Source of the DNA: Micromussa lordhowensis
Taxonomy: Eukaryota; Cnidaria; Anthozoa; Scleractinia; Lobophylliidae
NCBI GenBank assembly: GCA_964020085.1
Contig: OZ026607.1
Location: forward strand, 1,689,103-1,753,102
Direction: 5' to 3'
DNA: 64,000 nucleotides
Made by a program: the position numbers and the translations under genes. Position 1 is the stretch's first letter. Each line of letters begins with the position of its first letter. Shown piece by piece: positions 42,201 through 54,200 of the stretch. The notes beneath the pieces are model-generated. The model was not told the DNA's origin and ran no database searches. It saw nothing but the letters and a program-made list of their open reading frames with translations.

Positions 42201-45200
42201 CTGACCCACCCACCCACCCACCCACCCACCCACGGTCCCTTCAAGTGTGACATAGTGTTTGTGGAAAAGCTGGTTATTATAGTTCACTCACTCACTCATC
42301 ATCAGGCTCATGAGGACTCTTGAGGCCGGGGTTATTGTAGTTCACCTTCAGCAAATGTTTGAAGTTGTCCTCAGTAGCATGTTAAGTGGTTAAATAGATG
42401 ATTCGACTGAGGCCTTGGGCTACTGTTATTCTTTTAACTCCAAGCTTTTGCCAATCTACGTCACTGTCGGGAAATGTAGAGAAAATATTCCACTGTGCGT
42501 GATATATAAAGTGGTGGAGGTGACATGAATAATGAGAATATGAAATAAAGGACAATGAGGTGTACAAATGTGGTGACAGCAACACACAAAAACATAGAAA
42601 ATTGCTAATGATTAGTAGCGAGAACAAAGGATCTAAGCAGTCTAGTTTAAAAAATAAAAGGTCTCTGAGAATTAAGTTTGGGCTTACAATTTACGATAAG
42701 CTTTTATATTTCCAAAGCCTGCACTGTCTAGGTTGGGAGACTATTCTAAGGACATGTCCATTTATTTTGGAAAGTTGTTTTTTATTTTATTTCTTGAATT
42801 GAGCTAGCTTCAGTCGCATGCGAGAAGCAAGCAACACAGAGACTGTTTGCCAAGCACTCATTAACATTATTACATGTAGTGTCAGACTCAAGCAAATACA
42901 AATTTTGGGACAAACTATGATGTTGGAGCTTGTGTTTGTGAAATAGTTGGAACTTATTTTCTATGATTTTTGAAATACATGCCTTGGGTGTATTTCTACT
43001 ACATGTAGTTCAAATCTCTTCAGTGTACTTAAAATTTGTTCTTGCACATGTACAGTGTAGGCAAAATATAGCTCTTGCCTTGTGTCAGATAGCTTGCCTG
43101 TTCCTAGTTCATATCATATGTGTATATGTGAAAGCTCGGCTCATGGATTGATGTACATTTACTTTCATGTTGTGCTGACTGGAAGTTAGAATATATTTCA
43201 TAGCATAAACGTGTATGTTTACAGAATTTTTACAGAAGTCCCTAGACACAGCAATTGTTTGTGTGTTATAGTTTGCCAGTTAAATTTTTTCTTTTGATAA
43301 CTAACTTTATACTTAATTTTTATAATTTCAAGAATTCAATTGCGTATGTCTAGCAAACATTGTAAAAAGATTTCATTTTACGCGGAATGTTTTACACCAG
43401 GCATGATCAAGGAGTGTGCTTGACTCTGGATCAAGCAGTCCGGGTTCGAGCCCTGGCTGGGCGCATTGTGCTTTGTTCTCGGGCAAGACACTTTACACTC
43501 GCAGTGCCTCTCTCCACCCAGGTGTATAAATGGGTACCGGCAAATTTGATACTGGGAGTAACACTGTGATGAACCAGCATCCCATCCAGGGTGGACTAGA
43601 AATACTCCTAGTCGCGTCATGCTACAGAAACTGGGATAAACTCTGGCCTGATGGGCTTCCTGGCTCATATGCATACTTAAAACAGGGCTGTCAACTGGCA
43701 GGCATTATAATCAAACCTCCATTAATCACTCGGCGTCTGATGGATTTTTTTTTTGTTCCACACATGTCTAATAGGTCAGCAAAGGCAATTATTATACCCA
43801 GGACTCCTGTTTTGTTTACAAATAAGAAGATCCATAATTACTATTAAATAATGGTTTTAGCTAGAAAGAAATGTTTATATTACAAAGGTTTAGACAAACT
43901 TTTGCGTATCACATTGCCTTATGCAGTGTTGAATTCTGTCAATTTATTGCAACATTAAGAAAATGGTATAAGTTGAGTGCAGTTTAGGAGAGCGACTGTG
44001 GAGTATGTTTTTTAAGGTTTTAAAGGGGGAACTTTTAATATCTTTGTGTCGAATATAATATTGATTTTACTACATGTATGTGACATTGTGATAAATAAAA
44101 CTCATTTGAAATTGTTTGTCAAGCTGTTTCATTTGAAAGATCAGGTATTCAATATTTTGCTCTATGTAACTTGTAAAAAGTTCTGAATTTTTGTAGTCAA
44201 GGTTATTTGTTTGGGTGTGTTTCAATGTCTTGGCTTTTACATTTGAGAAACCCAGTAAGTTTTGCCATGAATCTTTGATGTGAGTTGTTTAGCAGGTGGC
44301 TATTTAAACATTCAATTCTTGCATAATTAGTTCACTAATGTCCCTATAATGTCTTGTTAGTGTTAATATTACTAGCACAGATCTGCACATATTAGAAGAC
44401 CCTTCATTGTTGCTTTGAATTAAGGGCTGCATTATGGGATAGTGGATTTCAGTTTTACTGTCTTTTAAGTTGCAGAAACATCCTTGTTTAACTGTTGCAT
44501 TGGACGCAAAAATTGCTTGTGTGTATGAATTTTTAATGATAGTTTTCTGGTGGTATTAAAGTGCCTTAGATGTTAACATTGCAAGTGCTGGAAACCTGTT
44601 TCAACAGATAACTTAAGCATTCCTTCATTTTACTATTGTTAAGTAATTTTTCTAACTATGTGTTATGCAGAATTTTTTTACAAACTAATTTAGAGTTACT
44701 GTCTGAAAAGTTATGAATCTACAATTCTTGTAAATTATTACCTGCTGGCAAGCAGAATTGACTGTGATATATCTGTAGAACCAATCAGGTTCACTGAAAT
44801 ATGTGTTAATATAAACAGGATTTGTAAACTATGTGTCTATTTTGCAGCTGTAACAGTCCACATCTGCTAATATGCAGGATGTTATAGCAAAAAATTATTG
44901 TTGTGGTAAATTCATGTTTCTCATGAATGTTCTAAATCACATGTATCTCTGAGCTGTTGTGACAATTACAGAGCAAGCAATCTGTGGAGAGTGTTTTGAG
45001 CGACGCTAGGACAACGCTATAATTTTATGTTTGAGTGTGGTTCAGTGCTGCCATTACAATTTTGTAAAATAGTTCACTTACAAGAGCTGAAACCAAAGGA
45101 TTCCTTAACATAACTCAGGACTGTTCTTTTGCTGCAAACATCTTCTTTGTTAATGGTAAGTTAGTGTTTTAGTGAGTGTCATAGCTAAGACTTGAGTATC

Positions 45201-48200
45201 AGCCTGTGAAATCCTTCTATTTTGGCTCAGTATGTCATAATCTGTATAGTGTATTGTTTCATTGAAACAACAAGTACAGATTGCAGTGGTTTTTAAGAGT
45301 TGGGGGAGCTTGTGGGAAATTTATGTAATGGGAGATAATCTATTGGAGAATATGCTACATATGTATATTAAACAACTGTTCTTTGATGTTTTTTGCCGTT
45401 GTTTGACACAATTACATGCAGAGGCTGACAAATTAGCATAACCTAACAGCCATGTAATTGTTTGTTATTATTTATATGATAAGATACCTGTTCGTGTGTT
45501 TTACATAAGTTGCACACATGAAGAGTAATTTCACAGGAGAAGTAGTAATTTGAAGTATATTCCTAAACTCTAACCAGTTACATTTTTCTATGGAACATTT
45601 TGTAGTGTGGATATTGTCTCTATAATTTGAGCTGTGTTTCCCACAGGTTTCTGTTGGTTAAGCCTTTAGTATACACATGTAGATGCCAAAAATTATCATA
45701 TGCAACATTTTATCCTACTCTGATCTGCATTCAAGTTTTAAGAATCGGAAACCATTACATGTAGGCCCTTACTATAGACTTGTTGCTTTTTGGGAGTCGA
45801 TTGACATTTTTTTAAACTGGAATCTTAAATTTATGCTGGTTGTGGTCTGTATTAGATTGTACTGCTTAGAACTGGAATTGTGAAAGATTCAGTTCTACAG
45901 GTTTACATGTAGATGATTTGTACTTCACATAACCTGATTTTAGGTGTTATTCAACTGGTGTGAGAGTTTTAAAATGTACCTTTTGCGTTTCACCTGTACA
46001 CAGATAAATTGTCCCTGAAAGTCAAGAAAAGGAATTTTGATACCTCTGTTATGTTAACTATTGATTTTGCAATAGTACTCTTGGTTTAGAAACTTTATTC
46101 TGTCCACCTAAACTCAGTAATTAAAAGCAAAAATAGCTTAAGGTAACACAGACAATTAACAGCTATTGGTTCTTTTTTCTTCAGCCCACCATAAGAAAAG
46201 AAATCCTGAAGGTAGAATTCTGGATAATTAAGAAATTAAGAATTACCGGTTGGACTATCTTACAATTTAGTACCACGGCTGTGCTCTAGATGCGTCTGGA
46301 TGCCACAGTTCACTAATCTTTTCCTTCAGGAGACTGAAAAACCTACTTTTTTCATTATACAATCTAGGCTTAAGTGATGGGTGCCCTGGATTTCATGGTA
46401 AGGAACCTTTGGGCTCCTTGTAATTTTTCTTAGACCACAGCCTTGCAATGTGATACTTTGTTTTTGACCAAGCAGTTTAACACACATGTAGACTCTGAAA
46501 GTACAGAGTGACTTGTAAAACATACTGCTAAGCATAAAGTTGTATGCATTTCATTATGTAGTTGGGTGTTCTGGGAATCCACATGCCTTATGCTCAACAA
46601 CTTTATCTTTCTGTTGTGGGTCTGTCAGTCTGCCTGGCTAACTGTTTTTTAGTTTGTCTTTGTGTCTAACTACATGTATCAGTCAGTGTATCTTTTTATT
46701 ACACAAGCAAGTTAGTTCAGTGGACCAATAACTAGAATCGACCAATTGGATTGCTCTATTGCTAGTCTATTGCTAATATTGATTGAGTATTGGACCGGCT
46801 ACTTTTCCGAATTATCCCTTGCTGCCACTTTAGGTGATTTTCTGGTTGTTTTGTGGCTTACTCAGTTTCCCAAGAGAATTAGTTTACCCATAACAATATT
46901 TTTCTCTAAATTCTTAAAATTCTCTTGTCCTTCTTTTCTCTTGATAAGGCCAAATTTTGAGAAAATGCTAAGTTGAATTTCAGAATTGCACACTGGATGT
47001 TTACAATGTCTTTCCAGTCCATAATTGTGGGATTTTTTTCTACACATTTTCAGTCATGTAACAAATTTCTTATAAGCAAGCCTGCTTGAGACTGTCTTAT
47101 GAGAATTTATGCCTTTGGTCTTTTTTATACAGGCCTCACTGTGCTGTCAAGAACCTCAAGCTGATATTCTCCTAGGCTCGATTTCCGCCGCTCTCTCGTG
47201 TCCGGTCTACGTTCCTCCCCGAAAAGAGACGGCTGGACGCGTGCGCGGCCATCCATGTCCGTGACGTCATCGAAAAAAAAAATTCATGCATTCTCGGGTG
47301 TCACAAGTCAGATATTCGTGCGAAAAAGCAACATGAGAAGGCTGTTTGTGTAAATGAGGTTGACTAGCTTACACGATTCGTGACATTTGTACATTCGCCG
47401 TTCTCTGTTCGGTCTGTCGACCTTTTTGTTGCTTCACTCGTGTTTATTAAGGGCACTTCATGTTGTGTTATAAAGAGGAATTTTTGGTAGAGCTGAGCTG
47501 TTAGACTGTGCTATAGCAAATTTAGAGGTCATTGGTCTGCATAGTTTCCGCTGTTATTGGCATATCGCTTTACAGAGTTTGACACCTCTGTAATTTGCCA
47601 TGTGTTTATGCATTGCTTAGGCTTATTTCTAATGCACGATATGTCTCCAAGAATTTTCTTTCGAGGGACAAAATATGAAATTTACCGTGAACATGTTGCT
47701 TACTTGCAGCATATAGTGTGACGCCGGGCCCCGCTGTTTCATTAAAACTGCATGCAAGTACAGTATATAGATTCTTATCAAGGATATCATATTTGTCCTC
47801 TTATGTTATTGTTTGGAGACGCCGTAGCTTTACTTCGAGAAAGCTATCCGTTTGTCTAGAGTCGTTCTTATGTTTCTTGCATATATCTGATTGAGCTTAT
47901 GTTTCTCGCGCTCGATGTTTAACTTTATTCCTCCTGTTGTTCGTTCTCACACCACATGATTCAAATGAAGCTGTTTATGCGTAAGTCTGTTGACTGTGTT
48001 GCGTGTTCTATATGCCATTGTTCGGCTTAGTTCAGGCAATCGGCTGAATCATGAAGACATCTTGGCCCTTAATTAAAGCTTGTAGGCCTCTGCGCTGTAA
48101 TTCCTTTAAGGAATCGATCTTAAACGTTTCTAAAATACGATCGATGGCTTCACTCGTCAACCCGCCTTTGAAATTATAGTCTGATAATTATAATTATGCT

Positions 48201-51200
48201 CGAAAATTATGCCCGACGAAATTCTGCGGGCACTGCTCCGATTGGTTGAAACTAACAAAGGCAACCAGACGAGTCCAGCCGTGAGTTCGGGGGAGGAGCG
48301 CGGGCTCGTTTCCCGAACAGCGGCTGGAAATCGAGCCTAATATTCTCCCAGTGGAGCCCTTGTGCTTGGTTAATAAGATATATAGAGAGTAAACAGCTCA
48401 TTGGTCTGTTTGTCTCTCCTGGTCTGGGTGTCTGCCAGTCAGCTTGTCTTTTCATTTGTTGGTCTTTCACTCTGTTTTGGCTGACTGTCTGTCTGTTAGT
48501 CTGTGCGACATGATTTATAATATCATCTTTCCAGGGTTTGTACGGGTCCTGGAAAACCTGGAAAGGCCTTGAATTTTATTGTGGCATTTTCCAGAACTGG
48601 AAAGTCCTGGAAAAAGGCTGCTGATCCTGTAAAGTTCTGGAAATCTGTTAAACTCAAGTAAAAATATGAAATGTGTGGCAGACAGTAAGAAGAATTGGCT
48701 TTGATATCTGGCATTGAGTGAAAGGATAAATGTGAATTTTAGAGTCCTGGAAAAATCAATCTGAGTCCTAGAAAAGTCCTGGAAATTTGTTTCTGAAGAA
48801 GAGTATGAACCCTGTCATTCTCTTCTCCCCTCATGGAGAATAGGACCATCAACATGTCTCCTCCAAGCAACTCAGTCTTTTGCCGCCACCTCTGCCTCCC
48901 TCCATTTCCCCATGTCTAAGATGTTCTCTCTCCTTGGTCACCATTCTTTGCCACATCTCTCTTATCTGTTCTCTTCAGTATTTTCCTTTGGGTTCCCAAG
49001 TTAGACGTGCCATCTTGGGAATTTATTCTGAACACATTCTCAAAACATGGCCCAGCCATTTCCATCTCCTAGCTCTTACTTGTTCACTGATTGTCAATAT
49101 AATAATATACGTGTTGTAATCACATAGCCAAACAATACGCTTCAGATATGATTCTGAAGCATATTGTTTGGCTATGTCAGTGATTACAACACTTTAAAAA
49201 AATCTATAAAATTTTATACATTTTCTTGTAAGTCTACCTTTTTGCAATGCTTTCCATAGTGTGGAGACAGATCTACATGTATAGTCTCACAGACTGTATT
49301 TTCACTTAAATTGTTCAATTGTTATAATTGTTATTAATTTTGCACTCTACAATGATATGTCAGGTATTGCTCTTCTTTTTTCATATCATATTTGCCAGCT
49401 TATATCCTCTTATACCAGAAAATTGACAATGGATTTCAAAGTTCTTTATTCTCAAGTACAAATGTAGTTTACAAACTATGAAGCCATTTAAGGTAATTCC
49501 CTTGAAATTGTTCTACTATCAAACTTTTTTTGAAACTTGGCGTAATGAACATTCATGATATGAACATTATAAAAATGCAATAAAAAAATGGGGTCACCGT
49601 GCTTGTTTACGCGTCAGGAGGCTCTTAAAATGGGGTATTTTTACCGGTTGTGCGTTCAAAGTCTGAATCACCTTCATACAGAATTAAATCTTGGTTAATT
49701 GAAAGGCACAAAGTTTTGTCTTGAAAGTAAAGCTTCATTTATTGACATAAGCAGTATTGCTTCATTTAAGCCGTTTTTGATTGCTTGGTTGCGGGGATAT
49801 TGCACTTTTTCGGACAGTTCCGTGGTTAACTTGAAGTCCTCGCCTTGGCCAAAATGCACCCAGTTGGGAACTGTTTTCCAAAAAAAAATCATGTTCTACT
49901 ATCAAACTTTTTTCCCTCTTCAAATATGTTCTTCATTAGACTAGTCTTGGCAAATACCTGAAATAAAAATGGGGGGTCACCGTGCTCGTTTAAGAGAAAA
50001 GGAGAATTTTTCCCGTTATTGAGCTTATTTTGAGGGAAATCTCTTACGTTTTGCACGTGCACGCGCTCATGTGCACGCGCTGATGACGCGAAAATCGTGC
50101 GCAGTAGGGATGCGCAATGCAATACTAAGGAATTACCTTAATATGGTAGTTAAAGATCACTTATTTCCATCTATTTTAGTTTTAAAGTTGGTTTGTAATG
50201 CTATCAAGTGGAGTTTATTTTACAATCATGTAATTTTTTTGACTTCCAGAAATCTTTACACTAACACTGAAACATGTTATATGAAATATTTATGACATAT
50301 TGTAGCATTGTTAGCATAAATTATGCTGTTTCTGTAGAAGGGCCTGTTGTATGTAACAGTCTGATTGTCCATAAAAAAGTTTTTATTCTCTGGGATTCTG
50401 TAACATAAGTGTGAAACTTAAAAAAGTAATAAAAACAGTCCTTGATAGAGAATGTGGAAAATGTTTATCATAAATGCATTCAATGTGTATATGGCAATAG
50501 TGTTTACACTGTATTTATGGTTAAAAAAAGCTCTTTGTGAAATATAGCTTGGTTAAATGGGAAATACAAGTTATTCAGACTTTTAATGTGAAAGAGTGCT
50601 ACCTAGCATACAAGCAAAGAAATATTTCATCGTGTATTTTCCCATCCACATAAAACATTTAAGAGTTTTATATTAATTCCAGACCAGCCTCAAATTACAA
50701 TTCACAAGGTTGGGAGCTGATCAATAATTCATGCTGAAGATAGGCTGGGCTGATTATAAGACTTTTAGTAGTGTATTTTTGTCTCTGAAGTCATATCAGG
50801 TTTAAGCTAATAGTAAGAAATAAGCAGTTCTTAGCACAACAAAATATCACTTTCTTCTCCAATTTACTTTGAATTTGTTTTTAAGAAGGTTGTTGAAAGG
50901 TCCCTTGTAAATATTAAATAGGTGATGATTCACATCTGTTAATTAAGCTTCAGTTTTTTTGTTTTACCCACTGGGCCTTGTGATTTGTCAAAATGAAAAT
51001 TGTAATGCATGTAGATTCTTTTGAAAGGACGTGGAATAACCATTGTTGTCTTGGTTTGCTGGGGTTCAAGTTGGAAAATACCTTTGTTAACTTGAAAAAT
51101 CCGCCTCCTTTAATGTCGTGGAAGTGCTAAACAAACTGTGATAAAAATTGGAGTCTTTCAACTTGAATCTACAGTGTGTATTCTATGTTCAAAATTTGTG

Positions 51201-54200
51201 AGATTACATTTGCAAAGTCAGACAGCACAAAGAACGGTTGAGTTGATGTGATGATGCATGTTTGGTTTTAAAGAAGACAGCAGTATTCAAGTTGGTGCTG
51301 CTTATAAGGGAGACGGATTATACAATCTTTACTGTCTGGGCTGTACCTCAAACTATTCTTCAGAAGCCAGTATGTTGCTTCATGACTGGGTGAGTCAGCG
51401 CTTGTCGTACTTTGTCATGCTGCATGGCAGTGTCTTCTTAATGAAGGCGTTTAACGACTAAAAGTATTTATTTCATGGCATTGCGAACGTCATTATAGTT
51501 GGTTATGCTTTTCAGTCTGAAGTGTAACTTGAAGTGTGTTTTGCTATGGTTGATTGAGTTCATCAAAAGAGAAATGTATTCGTTTTATATTGATATGGGT
51601 TTTAAACTATCAACATTGCAGTGTAGGTACAAGCTTTTATTTCCAGCTCAATACTTGTGATTTTTATGGTATTCACCAGCAAATGCTGTGAAAATCTCTA
51701 AATTGGGAAAGTATATTGTTTGTTTTCACTTGGAAGCACTCAAACTGTCAATAAATGTTATTTTGTGTGTTCTTGGGTGGTTCATGCTGTGGATGCTAAG
51801 GGTGCCTGTACACTGTATAGTAGCTGTATTTTCCTGTAAAGAATGAGTTTCATGTGACGTATTTGAAGTGTCCTTGTAACAGTAAAAGTTATACACAATG
51901 CTATGATGCTAATTTAAAATATCTATGTTGCATTAATTGACATGTTATTTGAACGTTGTCCTAAAGCAACATGCGTATTATCATTTGATTTCTAAAAATG
52001 CATATTAAGTATTTTACTGTTTGTTCAATTAGGCAGTCAACACAAAAAAAGAAATATTCAACTCGGAATAGTGTAACAAAATAAAGTCCTGCTAATGTTG
52101 CAAACCAATGTCACACTTTCGTAGAAATGCACTGTATGTTTTTGTCTTATTTCAAATTGTTATAAATACTGCATATGTCAAACATGCATTTTTAACATTA
52201 AATTTTTCTTGATAGCTTCAAACATACATGCTTAGGTATTTTGTACACAGTGATTGAATTTATTGCAGGTGTTTTCTCTCTGATTTTTTTTAAACTAACC
52301 TCACAGCTTTTGATCAGTGTATTATTTTGATTTATTCAGCACAGAGTTTTAAAATATTGAGTCCATGTGAATTGAAAATGAAAGACTCTTTTGGCCAACA
52401 GTGGTTTCCAAGCCACTAATTCCCTTTATTAAAGTGGTTAGATATAATTCCCTGCTCAACCGAAACAAAAGTATTTCACTGAAAAAGACTTATAGAAACG
52501 TCAATTCATTTGTACAGTATGGTGTGTGCTTGTGTTATCATTAGAGTGTACTGGTATAAAGGCATTATAGTAATTATAGTTCCATTAAATCTTCTCTAAG
52601 GTTAGTGCAATGTTTAGTTGCAGCAACTATTATATATCCAGCCTTTGGCAAATGATTATTTCCCGTGATGGAGTTGTTTTTGAGTGTTTGACTTGACTTA
52701 TAATTAATTAAAAATATTCATTGCACATTGTGCGATGAACGTTTTCCGCTTGGTTGGGAAAGGTCTAGTACCTTCTAGTTCTGCTCTCAAACAGCAGTTG
52801 TTGTTGAGAACACTCTTACCTAGACAATTACACTTGATTACATTTACTTGCAAAAAATTTCGGACATTAAAATTTCAGATGTTTGATTTCGGACACTTTT
52901 TTTTATCTCATTTTGGGCAAATTTCAGACAAAATTTTGGACACTAAATTTGCACCAACAAAACATGAATTATTATTAATACTAGACCAACATCTGTGAAA
53001 ATGATGGTTTCACTGCACCCTCAAGGTTTTACAGATACACCGACAAGGAAATAACACAAATTCTATAACTTAGCCATTACATATCTCAAGCAGTGTCTCA
53101 AGTAGAGTTTGCTCTAGAAAGTGAACTAAGAGATTTGGAGGTACTTGAAAACTTTATGTTGTAATTCTGAGAAAAAGGTTACATCCTGGAGAAGAATCTG
53201 TACTTAAAATATATGCTTATGGGGTGGACAGGCATTTTACTCTCATAACATCTCTCTCTGCCAAGGTGTGTAAATGGGTATTGGCAAACTGGTAGGGCAT
53301 CCTGACACAATACCGCCAGGGGGGAAAGGGTAGCCATGATAGACCAGTGTCCTCCCTTTCAGGGGAGGTTAGTGCCGCTTCTTCCCACTTCATGCTATTT
53401 AAACCTGGGGTAAATATTGCACTGGACTGCTTTGTTCTAGAGTGAACTATTTCAACAGTAAGCCTTGTTGATCTTCCAAACTTAAGAGTTACTGCTGTTG
53501 ATATAACACCTACATGTACAAACTATTTTGTCACTTATTTTGCAGGAAATTGACGGTGGCCGAACATCTGACACCAGCAGTCTAGAAGAGGAGAGAGAGA
53601 TCTCTCGAAGAGATTTGCAGAGGAGAGCTTTGGAGGCCCTTGAGGCAGCACGGGTTAGAAGAACTTGCATGTGTTGATTGACATCTCATTTCTCTTCATA
53701 ACGTCACTAATACAGTAGTTTGGATAGTAAGCTTGTGTTCTATTGGGATCAACTATTTTAACCACAACCAGTTTGGGTTTATTCGGTTGGCATTTCTCAA
53801 TAGAACACTTTTCCAACTGGTTTTGGTTGGTGCAGTTTATGTTTCTCAATAGGACACTTTTCAAACCTATTTCAGTTGCAATGTGGTAACTACTGGGAAT
53901 AGTCCTTACGCAACATACATGTAAGCACGCAAATGCTTTTTTGACCGTTTCAACCTGGTTTGAGGTCGGTTGAAAAAGTTGATCAACCAAACCAACTGAA
54001 AACGGTTTTTCCCCAATAAAACACAAAAACCCAACCAACCCAAACAAGCCGAAACGGTTGAACACGTCCCCAGCAGACATTACATTACACTATGTAAATT
54101 CTTGTCTTTAGTCCAAGCAAGTGGCCTTTGCTGTGAGAACAAACATTCCCTATGATGGAAGCGCAGATGATGATTCTCCAGTTCATGGAGCAGCAGTTTC

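Larger units (their letters stand above)
36375..53545 (+). other. CACNB: 17 kb first intron of the calcium-channel beta gene
   Basis: No conserved coding exon is visible. The intron contains SINE copies (41787-42010, 43398-43682, 53229-53430), a Mutator-like element (47173-48339), a TCCTGGAAA repeat (48535-48810), an 82-nt hairpin (49111-49192), a TA-flanked element (49489-50140) and a (CCCA)n microsatellite. TCTG-rich low-complexity sequence lies at 46615-46690 and 48395-48510. The palindrome TACATGTA is strongly over-represented. Such length is usual where a gene has alternative promoters or intronic enhancers. Confidence 0.7.

Noticed and set aside
42105..42287. Minus-strand Gly/Trp/Val-rich frame
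   Set aside because: It is translated from the CCCA microsatellite and adjoining simple sequence.
43443..43452. B box (GGTTCGAGCC) as evidence of a functional tRNA gene
   Set aside because: The surrounding sequence does not fold as a tRNA and continues into the SINE body shared by five other copies.
51258..51461. Possible alternative first exon of CACNB (ATGCATGTTTGGTTTTAAAG)
   Set aside because: No convincing donor in the right phase follows, and the peptide does not resemble known beta-subunit N-termini.
53655..54080. Minus-strand frame of 141 codons in CACNB intron 2
   Set aside because: It coincides with a decayed repeat and is antisense to good exons; the amino-acid sequence is not recognisable.
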